Origin: Brachyspira hampsonii 30446
Lineage (GTDB): Bacteria > Spirochaetota > Brachyspiria > Brachyspirales > Brachyspiraceae
DNA length: 64,000 nucleotides
Direction: 5' to 3'
Assembly: GCF_000316195.1 (NCBI RefSeq)
Contig: NZ_JH994111.1
Location: 1-64,000, forward strand
Shown here piece by piece: positions 43,606 through 54,400 of this stretch; the first letter of the stretch is position 1; every line of letters starts with the position of its first letter. The translations under genes were made by a program, and so were the position numbers. The notes below the pieces were generated by a model that was not told the origin of the DNA, ran no database searches, and saw only the letters and a program-made list of their open reading frames with translations.

Positions 43606-44679
43606 TTATTTTATATAATTTATTTCTATTATATCTAAAGGTAAATCTTCTACTGTTTTGGCATCTGTATCTTTTAATATTTTTATACTGCCGTTTGAAA
43701 GCGGATTGTATATAGTATCATAATCATTTTGAGTGAATTTTTGGAATTTAGAAGCAGCCATAGGAAGACCTATACCTTTAACTTTAGCATCGAGTATAAC
43801 AGATTGTCCGCCTGGGAATTTACCATTATAAAAAGAATCAACAGCATTATAAACAGATTCTCTTATTAATTTTATAGCAGAAGTAATAACAGTAGGAGAT
43901 TCAAAACTCTGATCAACATCAACCCCTATAACTAATCCATTATTTTGCTCAGCAGCACTCATAACAGAGTTTCCGGCAGCACCTGCAGCAGCAAATATTA
44001 CCTGTACACCGCTTTGATACCAAGAAGTAGCCAAAGTCTGATTTTCAGGAGCAGCATTGAAGTTTCCTATATATGTATAATTTATTTTTATGCTTCCTAT
44101 AGGCATATTCATTTCATCAGCAGCATAATTAGCACCCTGTACAAATCCGTAACCGAATCTTATAACAGGAGGAATTGCCATACCTCCAATAACACCTAAA
44201 TTAGTATAGCCTTCTTTTACTATAGCGTAACCTGCTAAAAATCCTGCCTGTTCCTCAGCATAAAGTACAGAATAAACATTTTTCTCTATTCTAAAATCAG
44301 TATAAGTTCCGTCTTGAGGAACACCGTCTAAAATTACAAAACTTACATCCGGGTGATTATCCTGAGATTTATATATTGCAGTTTCAAATAAATAATTAGG
44401 TGTTATTATTAATTGAGCACCGGCAGATACTGCTAAATCTATAGAATCAATATATCCTTCTGTAGTTTTTTGAGCAGGCTGATAATATTTATATGTTTTT
44501 CCATTTTCTTTAGCATATTGAGTTAATCCTTCCCAAGCTCCTTGATTAAATGCTTTATCATCTATTGTGCCTTCTGTAATTAAAGCTATTTCATATTTTC
44601 CAGATACAGTATTTTTAGAGCATGAAGCAATAAATATAAAAGAGATAATAATTATTATTAAACTGAAAAATTTTTTCAT
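43606..44679 (-). CDS. BMP-family nucleoside-binding lipoprotein, copy 2
   Basis: 357 residues with lipoprotein signal IIIIISFIFIASC and the same PnrA-like core (LITEGTIDDKAFNQGAWEGL, AGFLAGYAIVKEGYTNLGVI, AAEQNNGLVIGVDVDQSFES). Long stretches are identical to copy 3, suggesting recent duplication or gene conversion. The N-terminal 'LITEGTIDD' lacks the two residues present in copies 1 and 3 (LITDVGTIDD, LIDLGPIDD), which may alter the ligand pocket. Confidence 0.93.
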   Translation of the reverse strand: MKKFFSLIIIIISFIFIASCSKNTVSGKYEIALITEGTIDDKAFNQGAWEGLTQYAKENGKTYKYYQPAQKTTEGYIDSIDLAVSAGAQLIITPNYLFETAIYKSQDNHPDVSFVILDGVPQDGTYTDFRIEKNVYSVLYAEEQAGFLAGYAIVKEGYTNLGVIGGMAIPPVIRFGYGFVQGANYAADEMNMPIGSIKINYTYIGNFNAAPENQTLATSWYQSGVQVIFAAAGAAGNSVMSAAEQNNGLVIGVDVDQSFESPTVITSAIKLIRESVYNAVDSFYNGKFPGGQSVILDAKVKGIGLPMAASKFQKFTQNDYDTIYNPLSNGSIKILKDTDAKTVEDLPLDIIEINYIK

Positions 44680-44704
44680 ATTTTAATTTCCTATAATATA
44701 GAAT

Positions 44705-45787
44705 TTAATTAATATAAGTAATTTTTACTAAATTCAAAGTCAATTTTTCTACGCTTTCAGCATCATTATCTTTTAATACCTTAATAGTTTTTTTAACAAG
44801 AGAGTCATATATGATATTATAATCATCTTCTGTAAAAACTTTAAATTTTGAAGTAGTCATAGGAAGCCCTACGCCTTTAACCTGAGCTCCTAATATGCTG
44901 GTTTTTCCTCCGCTGAAATTCCCATTATAATAAGAGGCAACCGCATTGTAAACAGATTCTCTTATTAATTTCATAGCAGAAGTTATAACAGAAGGAGATT
45001 CAAAACTCTGATCAACATCAACACCTATAACTAATCCGTTATTATTTTCAGCAGCACTCATAACAGAATTACCAGCAGCACCTGCAGCAGCAAATATTAC
45101 TTGTACTCCGCTTTTATACCAAGAAGTAGCAAGAGTTTGATTTTCCGGAGTAGGGTCATAATTACCTACATAAGTATATTTTATATTAATAGCATCTTTA
45201 GGCAGCTTTGATTCAACAGCAGCATAATCAGCCCCCTGCACGAATCCGTATCCGAATCTCACTACCGCAGGGTGAGCAACGCCTCCCATAAATCCTAAAT
45301 TAGTATATCCTTCTTTTACTATAGCATAACCTGCCAAAAAACCTGCTTCCTCTTCAGAATAAAGAATTGCAATTGTATTGGACGATGTTTTATAATCTGT
45401 ATAGGTTCCGTCCTGCGGTTCTCCGTCTATTAATATAAAATTAACATTTGTATAAATATCCTGTGCTTTATAAATTGCAGGTTCAAACTGATATCCAGGA
45501 GTTACTATTAATTTAGCACCGCCTTTAACTGCAAGGTCTATAGTATTTAAATAAGAATCTATATCTTTATCAGGAACTCTATAATATTTATAGCTTATAC
45601 CATGATTTTCAGCATAATCCTTTACGCCTTCCCAAGATCCCTGATTAAAAGATTTATCATCTATAGGTCCTAAATCTATAAGTACAGCTATTTCAAAGCT
45701 ATTTGTATCTTTATTTGCACTTTTAGAGCATGAGAATACAAATAAAGAAATGATAAATAAAACACATAACACTATTTTTTTAATCAT
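44705..45787 (-). CDS. BMP-family nucleoside-binding lipoprotein, copy 1
   Basis: 360 residues with lipoprotein signal VLFIISLFVFSC; PnrA-like core (VLIDLGPIDDKSFNQGSWEG, GGAKLIVTPGYQFEPAIYKA, EEAGFLAGYAIVKEGYTNLG). The most divergent of the three. First after the nucleoside phosphorylase genes, 46 bp downstream. The three binding proteins would feed one ATPase/permease set; different nucleoside preferences are an inference. Confidence 0.93.
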   Translation of the reverse strand: MIKKIVLCVLFIISLFVFSCSKSANKDTNSFEIAVLIDLGPIDDKSFNQGSWEGVKDYAENHGISYKYYRVPDKDIDSYLNTIDLAVKGGAKLIVTPGYQFEPAIYKAQDIYTNVNFILIDGEPQDGTYTDYKTSSNTIAILYSEEEAGFLAGYAIVKEGYTNLGFMGGVAHPAVVRFGYGFVQGADYAAVESKLPKDAINIKYTYVGNYDPTPENQTLATSWYKSGVQVIFAAAGAAGNSVMSAAENNNGLVIGVDVDQSFESPSVITSAMKLIRESVYNAVASYYNGNFSGGKTSILGAQVKGVGLPMTTSKFKVFTEDDYNIIYDSLVKKTIKVLKDNDAESVEKLTLNLVKITYIN

Positions 45788-45833
45788 AATTACTTCCTAA
45801 AATTATTTTTTATTATTTGTTTTTTTTTTGTTA

Positions 45834-46619
45834 TTATTTTTTATCTTTGTCTATTAAAATTTTAATAGATTCTATTATTAAATCTATAGCTTCTTCTCCT
45901 GTATAATTTTTGGGATCATCGATATTATTTTTTACTCTCTCCTGATTATGTAAAACAAGCATAGCAGCTCCGGTTCGTACATTTTTTGCAGCCCCCACAG
46001 CAAAAAGTGTAGCAGACTCCATTTCAGAAGCTAAACAGCCTGCTTTAATATAACTATCCCACTTATATAATAATTCCTTATCCACAGCCATACTTTCAGG
46101 TGCATGCTGAGCATAAAAAGCATCTTTGCATTGTACAACACCTACATGCGTTCTTGTTTTTATTTTATTAGCACCCTCAATCATAGCTTCAAGAACATCT
46201 ATATTAGGTATGCATGGGAATTCTTTAGGTATATAATTATCCATTGTGCCGCCGCCCTTTATAGCTCCATTAACTATAACAACATCACCCGGTAAAACCT
46301 CCATATTCATACCTCCGCATGTGCCAACACGAATGAAAGTATCTGCTCCGATTTTGATAAGTTCTTCTAAAGCTATAGCAGTGGAAGGTCCTCCTATACC
46401 ATGCGAAACAGCAGAAACTTTAACCCCGTTTATATATCCTGTGTAAGTAGCATATTCTCTGTAATCAGCTATTAATTTTGCATCTTCAAATCTTTTAGCT
46501 ATTTTGACGCATCTTTTAGGATCCCCCGGCATAATGATATATTTTCCTACATCACCTTTCTTTAATTTTAAATGATGAACTAGATTTTCATTTTCCTGAT
46601 AATAGGCTTTTGGAAACAT
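45834..46619 (-). CDS. nucleoside phosphorylase (uridine phosphorylase family), copy 2
   Basis: 261 residues of the PNP_UDP_1 family: YIIMPGDPKRCVKIAKRFED, GVKVSAVSHGIGGPSTAIAL, FIRVGTCGGMNMEV and the substrate loop CLASEMESATLFAVGA. It splits a nucleoside with phosphate into base and (deoxy)ribose 1-phosphate. It is 14 bp after its paralogue. The conserved YREYATYTG fits uridine-phosphorylase-like enzymes better than trimeric PNPs; specificity is uncertain. Confidence 0.88.
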   Translation of the reverse strand: MFPKAYYQENENLVHHLKLKKGDVGKYIIMPGDPKRCVKIAKRFEDAKLIADYREYATYTGYINGVKVSAVSHGIGGPSTAIALEELIKIGADTFIRVGTCGGMNMEVLPGDVVIVNGAIKGGGTMDNYIPKEFPCIPNIDVLEAMIEGANKIKTRTHVGVVQCKDAFYAQHAPESMAVDKELLYKWDSYIKAGCLASEMESATLFAVGAAKNVRTGAAMLVLHNQERVKNNIDDPKNYTGEEAIDLIIESIKILIDKDKK

Positions 46620-46633
46620 ATTTAATTACCTCT

Positions 46634-47455
46634 TTAGTTATTGCTTTCAGCTTTTTTGTCTTTTTCATGTAACAGCACTACAGCCTCTAATGCAGTTAAT
46701 ATCATATTTTCTATATTATCATTATATTCTAAATGAGTACCCATTCTCTCTATCATAGTATTTTCTACTATATGCATTATTCCGCCAGCACGAACCTTTC
46801 TTAAAGAAGCACAAGCAAAAAGAGCAGCACATTCCATTTCGGAAGCTATAGCACCGCATAATGTATAGTATTTAAGATTATTTTCAAACTTTTCTCTGAA
46901 AAAAGAATTCTCCGGCTCTAATTCTCCGTAAAAACAGTCCTTGCTATGAACAACCCCTATATGATAATTGGCATTCATTTTTTTAGCGGCATCTCTCAAT
47001 GCGAACATAACATCAGTATTTGCAATAGCAGGGTATTCAAAAGGTATATATTCTCTTGTAGTACCTTCATCTTTGATTGCAGCCTGAGCTATTGCCAAAT
47101 CATTGGGCTTTACTTTGAGGCTAAGTCCGCCTGCAGTACCAACCCTTATAAATGTATCGGCACCTACTTTAATAAGTTCTTCCATAGCTATTGAAGCGGA
47201 AGGACCTCCTATACCTGTGGAAGTTACAGATACATCTACTCCTTTATATTTACCTGTTACTGTTACATATTCTCTATAATCAGCTTTTAATTCTGGATTA
47301 TCTAAAAAATTGGCAATATATCCCACTCTTTTAGGATCACCGGGAAGAAGTACATATCTTGCAGCATCTCCTTTCTTCAATTTTATATGATATTCAAGAA
47401 GATTATTTTTAAATGCCTCTTCATCATAGAATGCTTTAGGTTCTTTTTGCTCCAT
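46634..47455 (-). CDS. nucleoside phosphorylase (uridine phosphorylase family), copy 1
   Basis: 273 residues, paralogue of the 45834 product: RYVLLPGDPKRVGYIANFLD, DVSVTSTGIGGPSASIAMEE, FIRVGTAGGLSLKVKPNDLA and IASEMECAALFACASLR. It has about ten extra N-terminal residues and diverges in the specificity region, so the pair may cover different nucleosides. Located 22 bp after deoC in the salvage operon. Confidence 0.88.
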   Translation of the reverse strand: MEQKEPKAFYDEEAFKNNLLEYHIKLKKGDAARYVLLPGDPKRVGYIANFLDNPELKADYREYVTVTGKYKGVDVSVTSTGIGGPSASIAMEELIKVGADTFIRVGTAGGLSLKVKPNDLAIAQAAIKDEGTTREYIPFEYPAIANTDVMFALRDAAKKMNANYHIGVVHSKDCFYGELEPENSFFREKFENNLKYYTLCGAIASEMECAALFACASLRKVRAGGIMHIVENTMIERMGTHLEYNDNIENMILTALEAVVLLHEKDKKAESNN

Positions 47456-47477
47456 AAAATTACCCCAAATAATTATT

Positions 47478-48131
47478 TCAAGATTTTTGAGCTTTTACTA
47501 TAGCTATACCGCTGCTTGTACCAAGTCTGTTTGCACCAGCATTTATCATTTTTATAGCATCTTCATAGGTTTTTATGCCGCCTGAAGCTTTAACTCCCAT
47601 TTCTTTGCCTACAGCTTCACGCATAAGTTTTACATCATGCTCTGTTGCTCCGCCTGTAGAAAATCCTGTAGAAGTTTTAACAAAATCTGCTCCGCATTCT
47701 TTGGCTATTTTACATGCTAATACTTTTTCTTCATCTGTAAGAAGACAAGTTTCTATTATTACTTTTAATACGCTGGCATGGCATGCATCTCTTACTTTTT
47801 TTATGTCTCTTTCAAAAAGATCTATTTTTTTACTCTTTAGAAAGCCTACATTGATAACCATGTCTATTTCATCAGCACCGCTATCTACAGCAACCTTTGT
47901 CTCATAGGCTTTAGCTTCTTTCATCATAGCACCCAAAGGAAAGCCCACCACTGAACATACTTTTACATCTGAATGCAGAAGAAAATTATAAGCTACATTT
48001 ACATAAGCCGAATTTACGCATACAGAATAAAATCCGTATTCTTTTGCTTCTATGCATAGTTTTCTTATATCATCTATTGTAGCTTCTGGTTTGAGAATGG
48101 TGTGATCGATTAATTTATTTATGTTATTCAT
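47478..48131 (-). CDS. deoC: deoxyribose-phosphate aldolase
   Basis: 217 residues, class I aldolase cleaving 2-deoxyribose 5-phosphate into acetaldehyde and glyceraldehyde 3-phosphate. Signatures are [52 protein letters not shown] and the Schiff-base lysine in [15 protein letters not shown]. First gene of the locus; AGAGGAG precedes the ATG. A phosphopentomutase gene (deoB) would be needed to feed it and is not in the window. Confidence 0.96.
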   Translation of the reverse strand: MNNINKLIDHTILKPEATIDDIRKLCIEAKEYGFYSVCVNSAYVNVAYNFLLHSDVKVCSVVGFPLGAMMKEAKAYETKVAVDSGADEIDMVINVGFLKSKKIDLFERDIKKVRDACHASVLKVIIETCLLTDEEKVLACKIAKECGADFVKTSTGFSTGGATEHDVKLMREAVGKEMGVKASGGIKTYEDAIKMINAGANRLGTSSGIAIVKAQKS

Positions 48132-48149
48132 TTTTTCTCCTCTTTTTAT

Positions 48150-48178
48150 ATGATATAAAACATTCTTCTATTTGTCAA
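48150..48178 (-). promoter_or_regulatory. sigma70-type promoter of nucleoside operon
   Basis: TTGACA (48173-48178) and TATCAT (48150-48155) on the minus strand, spacer 17 bp. The expected start is around 48143, leaving a leader of about 12 nt that contains the AGAGGAG of deoC. Confidence 0.55.
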
Positions 48179-48285
48179 ATTTATATCTATATATTATTAG
48201 TATATAAATTAATTTCTTTAAATCACAATAAAGATAAAAATAATAAAGATTTTTGTTATTTATAGTATAAATTACAGCACAAAAT

Positions 48286-50070
48286 TTAAGGAAGTTCTTT
48301 AATTCCAAGTTCTTTTAAGAAGCCATTATGCTTTAATTTAGCATTTTTTATTTCTAATTCTATATTTTCAAGTTCCCCTATAACATCATCTATATTTATT
48401 ATTTCTTCTTCATCTGAAGTATTTACATATCTTGAAATATTAAGATTATATCCGTTTTTTTCTATTTCTTTCATAGATACTCTGCGGGAATATTTCTTAT
48501 TATCTTCTTTTCTATACTGATATGTATCAACTATTTTATCAATATGTTCATCTGAAAGTATATTCTGACGCTTTCCTTTTATAAATTCATTGCTGGCATT
48601 GATAATAAGCACATCATCGAATTTTTTGCATTTTTTAAGCACCAATATACAAACAGGTATACCAGTAAATGCAAAAAGATTGGAAGGCAAACCTATAACA
48701 GCATCAATATTTCCATCTTGTAAAAGTTTAGTCCTGATTTTTTCTTCGGATCCTCCTCTAAATAATACACCATGAGGAAGTATAATTGCCATAGTACCCT
48801 CATTACTCAAAAAATGAAATCCATGAAGCAAAAATGCAAAATCTGCTGCCGATTTAGGGGCTAAGCCATAATCTTTAAATCTAAAATCATTTTCCATATC
48901 TTCTTTAGGCTGCCATCTATAACTAAAAGGCGGATTTGCTACTACTACATCAAACAGTATTTTTTTGGCAGGATTCATCTCGCTTAAAATATCCCATTCA
49001 TTTAATAATGAATCGCCATGAAAAATTGTAAACTCAGAATCTTTTACTCCATGCAAAATCATATTCATTCTTGCAAGGTTATAAGTAGTGATATTTTTTT
49101 CCTGTCCGTATATCTGTCCGAAATTATTTTCTTTGAATTGTTTTCTAACATTTATAAGCAAAGATCCTGAACCGCATGCGAAATCAAAAATATTGTTAAT
49201 TTTAGTTTTCTTGCCTTTACTTGGATCCTGACAGTCAAGCACAACAATACGGGAAAGAATAGTAGAAACAGGCTGAGGCGTATAGAACTCTCCTGCCTTT
49301 TTTCCAGAACCTGCAGCAAATTGAGCTATCAAATACTCGTAAGCATCTCCCAAAATATCAGTGTCATTTGAAAATTGAGAAATACCATCTGCAATTTCTG
49401 TGATAATAGAGCTTATAAGTTTATTTCTTTCTGTATAACTTCTTCCTAATTTTTCAGAGTATAGATTTATCTCAGAAAATAACCCACTGAATGTACTTTC
49501 AAAAGATTCATTTTCAATATGTTTAAAACCGCTTACCAATGTATTTAAAAGCTCTTCATTTTGAGTTTTTGCTAATTCATATATATTTCTCCATAAATAT
49601 TGAGGCTTTATCACATAATGTACTTTTCTTCTAATGTCTTTTTCAAATAAATTTATGCTATTTAAATTTTTAATATACCATAAAATAAGAGGCTGCAAAG
49701 TATTTGATGAAAGCATTTTAGTATAATCATCAGCCCAATTTTCTCTAGCTTTTTTTATCTTTTCTTTATCTTTTTCATCTTCATTTAAATTCAATTTTGA
49801 TAGCGGTATAGTTTTAGAATATTTAAGTATAATTTTTTTTAGCTCTTCTATATATCTGTCATTATTATTTTTTACAGCCTCATTTTCAATTTCATCATAA
49901 TCTTTTCCAAGAAGAATTTTTACAGCTTCTTCATACTTGTCAGATAAATATTTTAAGAACAAAAAAGAAAGCATATAATCTTTAAAATCATCAGCGTCCA
50001 TTGCCCCTCTTAATTTATCGGCTATAGCCCATAAAATAGCCCCCAACTGTTTTTTTTGCTCATCACTCAT
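48286..50070 (-). CDS. hsdM: type I restriction-modification methyltransferase HsdM
   Basis: 594 residues. N-terminal HsdM helical domain (QLGAILWAIADKLRGAMDAD, then LKYLSDKYEEAVK) and N6-adenine methylase domain with SAM motif FDFACGSGSLL (about 300) and the catalytic NPPF in VVVANPPFSYRW. GEFYTPQPVSTILSRIV is typical. An open frame extends to 50133, but AGGAG lies 7 nt before ATG 50070 and the MSDEQKK start matches the family. Last gene of the operon hsdR-hsdS-hsdM, 46 bp after hsdS. Confidence 0.95.
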   Translation of the reverse strand: MSDEQKKQLGAILWAIADKLRGAMDADDFKDYMLSFLFLKYLSDKYEEAVKILLGKDYDEIENEAVKNNNDRYIEELKKIILKYSKTIPLSKLNLNEDEKDKEKIKKARENWADDYTKMLSSNTLQPLILWYIKNLNSINLFEKDIRRKVHYVIKPQYLWRNIYELAKTQNEELLNTLVSGFKHIENESFESTFSGLFSEINLYSEKLGRSYTERNKLISSIITEIADGISQFSNDTDILGDAYEYLIAQFAAGSGKKAGEFYTPQPVSTILSRIVVLDCQDPSKGKKTKINNIFDFACGSGSLLINVRKQFKENNFGQIYGQEKNITTYNLARMNMILHGVKDSEFTIFHGDSLLNEWDILSEMNPAKKILFDVVVANPPFSYRWQPKEDMENDFRFKDYGLAPKSAADFAFLLHGFHFLSNEGTMAIILPHGVLFRGGSEEKIRTKLLQDGNIDAVIGLPSNLFAFTGIPVCILVLKKCKKFDDVLIINASNEFIKGKRQNILSDEHIDKIVDTYQYRKEDNKKYSRRVSMKEIEKNGYNLNISRYVNTSDEEEIINIDDVIGELENIELEIKNAKLKHNGFLKELGIKELP

Positions 50071-50116
50071 CTTTTTTCTCCTATTTTTATTATCAATTAT
50101 ATTTTTATTTAATTGA

Positions 50117-51412
50117 TTATTCATACTCCTCAATACTCTCCATATCAGGAAAAAGCCCCTGCATCAAAGCCTTTTTATGTTTAATTAAATTGTCTATTCT
50201 TTTAACCTGACTGTCAATAATGCTGTCAATAGAAGCCAAGCAATCAGCGATTTTTTGTTGTTCTTGAAAATTCTTTGGAATATAAAATGACAAATTTAAA
50301 ATATCTTCTCCTCTAAGATTAGCAATAGAACCATTGCCGCCACTTAATATAATGTCTAATTTTTTTTTATATAAATTTGTCTGAAATAAATATCTAGTAA
50401 TATTTAATTTACTTCTAAATATTCCACAAAAAGCCCCAACTGTAATATCTCCACTATACATACCATCATAAAATGAAGCTTTTCCAACTAAATCTCTGCT
50501 CCCATTTGCCATACAAATAGTTATATCTCCTGTAATTAATTTTTGTTCTTCTTTGCAAGGCTTTTGTACATATTGTAATCCATTTTTATAGTCTGTAATT
50601 CCCATTGGAATAATATTATTAGACCTTATAATTAATAATTTGGAAGTATCATTTGTTGTATCTTCACCCTTATAAGAAAATCCTCTTATAAATTTACCTA
50701 TTTCAGATAGTTTTTTATTTTCCCATTCTCCTGAGTCTTTAAACTCCGCAAATCTCAATTCTGGAATGGAAGAATCTTCAGATGGAAAAAGTTTCTGCAT
50801 TAAGGCTTTTTTATATTTTTTTAAAACCTCTAATTTTCTTTTCTCAGCCTCTATAAGCTCATCAATAGAATCCAAACAATCGGCAATTTTTTTCTGTTCT
50901 TCTAAGCTTGGTAAAACAATAGGTATATCCCATAAATGTTTTGTATCAAAGTTTAAAGAACCATGAGCACGTCCTCCTACTTCAATATATTTTCTTAGCC
51001 AATAACCATGATAATTATTATAAAAAAGGTAATTTAATATATTGGGATAATATTGTTTATCAGTAATTCTAAAACAAATAAAAATACTATTTGGGACTGC
51101 AGCAATATCATAATTGTTTAGCATAGATATAAAGCCTTCAGGAAATTGTTTTGTGGCACTTTTATTATAAGCAAAATCGTATTTTCTAATTACAATATAA
51201 TTTTTATATGAATTTCCAGCTATTTCTCTTCCAAATTTTTCTGTTTGAGATATTAAACCAATACCTGATGTAACACTAAGGGGAATATATTTATTTTTTC
51301 CTGCTTTTTCCTCAATAACTGAAGATATTTTGCCTAAATTTGTAATATCCCAGCTAGGAGAATTTTTGAATTCCTGAAAGCGAAGTCTTGGAACTAATTT
51401 ATTCTTCTTCAT
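50117..51412 (-). CDS. hsdS: type I restriction specificity subunit HsdS
   Basis: 431 residues with two target-recognition domains (about 10-170 and 215-385). Each is followed by the conserved helix: LEEQKKIADCLDSIDELIEA with KKALMQKLFPS, and QEQQKIADCLASIDSIIDSQ with KKALMQGLFP. Each domain reads one half of a bipartite target. It overlaps hsdR by 14 bp. Both domains appear full length, so the enzyme is probably active. Confidence 0.94.
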   Translation of the reverse strand: MKKNKLVPRLRFQEFKNSPSWDITNLGKISSVIEEKAGKNKYIPLSVTSGIGLISQTEKFGREIAGNSYKNYIVIRKYDFAYNKSATKQFPEGFISMLNNYDIAAVPNSIFICFRITDKQYYPNILNYLFYNNYHGYWLRKYIEVGGRAHGSLNFDTKHLWDIPIVLPSLEEQKKIADCLDSIDELIEAEKRKLEVLKKYKKALMQKLFPSEDSSIPELRFAEFKDSGEWENKKLSEIGKFIRGFSYKGEDTTNDTSKLLIIRSNNIIPMGITDYKNGLQYVQKPCKEEQKLITGDITICMANGSRDLVGKASFYDGMYSGDITVGAFCGIFRSKLNITRYLFQTNLYKKKLDIILSGGNGSIANLRGEDILNLSFYIPKNFQEQQKIADCLASIDSIIDSQVKRIDNLIKHKKALMQGLFPDMESIEEYE

Positions 51413-54400
51413 AAATACTTAATCCTTTAATACTTCTATCTTTAGAAAGTTTTTTCAATATCGGTAAAATATCTTTCATTATGGCTTTCTCTTTAGAACT
51501 TCTCTCTATCCAGCCTAAATTTAATGGGGAGACCAAATCTGTTAATGAATCCTCATTAAGAACAAGCATATCTGAAGTGTGGTATACAAATGTTTTAAGT
51601 GCTTCATTGTCTATACCATGTTTTTTAGCTATAGCATTTATCTCTTCATTATTCTTTTTCTCTTTAAACTTATTATAATTTTCTTTTAATTCTTTTTCGC
51701 TTAAAGGTTTATTATAAGTAAGAAGATTTATATATTCTTTGAGATCTTCCTGTTCATCAAGCATACTTGTTGTAGAGGATAATAATTTTATTATATCTTC
51801 TTTTGCTGCTTTTACTTTTTCTACATTTTGGCCTGTCATTTTTGATATAAGAGACATTATATAATCATAATCTATAATATCATTGGCAAATAGTATATAT
51901 TCAAAATCTGTTTGCTCAAATGTTTCATCATTTTCGCCATTTTCAATATGATCTCTATTTTGTTTTTTTAGTCTTTCTGCCACATCGATATACATACCTG
52001 AAAATGCTTTAAAAAGATTTTTTGACATGCATTTTTCTATTTTCTCGGCATCTTTTTCTTCTATATTCACATACTGTTCAATATAGTTTCTTATTCTTCT
52101 TATCTCTTTAAACTTATTAATAAATTCATATCTGGCATCATCGCCTTTTAAATTACTTATCTCTTCAGGTTTAAAATCAAGTTTCTTTGATTCCATAAAC
52201 TTTTTTAATTCATTGACAGCATTATTATATTCTTCTGCCATTTCAAATGCCTTAGGAGTAAGCCATATTTCTTTTACTGTTTCGCTATTTTCATTTCCAG
52301 AAAAAAGTGATATAGCCTCATCAACAGCCTCCTTTTGATATCTAAAATCGAGTATATTTCCATAAGGTTTTAAGCCATTTAAAATCCTGTTGGTTCTTGA
52401 AAATGCTTGTATTAATCCATGATGTTTTAAATTCTTATCAACATATATTGTATTTAAATATTTTGAATCAAAACCTGTTAATAGCATATCAACTACTATT
52501 GTTATATCTATTTTTTTATTATGCGGATAATCGGCATTGCTGTATTTTTGATTTTTTATTCTCTCCTGCACATCTTTATAATATGCATCAAAATTATTAA
52601 TATCATAATTAGTATTATATTGTTTATTATAATCATCTATAATATCGCTTAATGCTTTTTTCTTTTTTTCAGGATCTTTTTTATTATCTTCTTTTTCCTG
52701 CAAAAGATCCTCTTGAAGCTGTTTAACATCTTTATTGCCTTCAGCGGGAGGAGAAAACACGCAGGATATATTTAGAGTTTCAAAATCATCATTACTTTCT
52801 TTATATTTCTTTTGCTGAGACTTAAAAATATCATAATATTCAATAGCTTCATTAATAGAAGATACTGCAAATAGGGCATTATATTTTCTATAAACAGTTA
52901 CTTTATCATGGCTTTCTAATATTTTATTTACAATGGAGGTTTTATTCTGATATTTATTTGCTACTTTATCATCATTAGGACCAAAGTATTGAATATTAAA
53001 ACGCAAAACATTATTATCATCAATAGCATTTGTGATAGTATATGAATGAAGTTCTTTTTCAAAAATATCTTTTGTTGTGGCATAAGTGCCTTCTGTTCCG
53101 TCTATCTTTTTATAATTAGAATTTTGTGCAAAAATAGGGGTTCCTGTAAAGCCAAAAAATTGTGCCTTTGGAAAGAAGTTTTTAATGGTTTTATGATTTT
53201 CTCCAAATTGCGAACGATGACATTCATCAAATATTATAACAACTCTTTTATTAGAAAGCGGTGATAAAAGTTCTTTGTATGTAGGAAGTCCAATTTTCTT
53301 CTTACTTTTATTTCTTTTACTATTTTCATCGAGTGCTAATACTAATTTTTGTATTGTAGTTACTATCACTTTGTTTTTTATATCATCAGAAATAAGCCTT
53401 TCCACTAGATTTTTTGTATTTGTATTTTCTTCTACACAGTTCTCTTGAAATTTATTAAACTCTTCTCTTGTTTGTTTATCTAAATCTTTTCTGTCTACAA
53501 CAAAAAGACATTTTGCTATATTTCTATTATCTTTCAATAATGTTGAAGCTTTGAAAGATGTTAAAGTTTTTCCGCTTCCTGTGGTATGCCAAATATATCC
53601 GTTTCCTCTGTTTTGTTCTATACAGTCTATTATAGCTTTTACAGCATGTATTTGATAATAACGCATAAGAAGTAATTTTTTTTCTGTTTCCATTAAAACT
53701 ATATACTTGCTTATAAATTCACCTAATGGGCATTTTGATAAAAAAACCTCAGCAAAGTCATGTAAATATGTAATTTTTTTATTTTCTTTATCAGCAAGAT
53801 AATGTATATCTGTAAATTCTTCTTTAGCATTAAAATTAAAATGTTCATTGTTGTTGTTTGCAAAATAATATGTATTGCTCCTATTACTCACAATGAAAAT
53901 CTGCACAAAACACAATAAAGAATTAGTAAATCCATTGCCTGCATCTTTTTTATATTCCACTATCTGTTCCATAGCTTTTTTAGGTGAGATATGAAGAGTT
54001 TTTAATTCTATATGCACAACAGGTATGCCATTAATAAGTATTACAACATCATAACGATGATTACTATTTTCTGTATTCATACGAAGCTGATTAGTTACTT
54101 CATATTCATTTTTGCACCAATCGGTTGTATTTACAAGAGTGTAATCTAAAACAGTATCATCATCTCTTTTTAAATTATTTTTTTCTCTTAATATTTTTGA
54201 TGCAGAAAATACATCTGAAGTTATAATATCTTCTTTTAATCTTGAAAACTCATTATCACTTAATTTAACTTTATTAAGATTTTCAAAATGATTCCTGAAA
54301 TTGGCATCAAGAGACATTCTATCTCTTATATCATTTCTATATGTATATTTTAAATCTATAAGTTTATTAATAAAGTCTTTTTCTATTTTTGTTTCACATT

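Noticed and set aside
51481-53264. Several plus-strand frames of 60-75 codons inside hsdR and other long genes.
   Set aside because: They are antisense to well-supported genes, have no ribosome binding site and no recognisable protein features.
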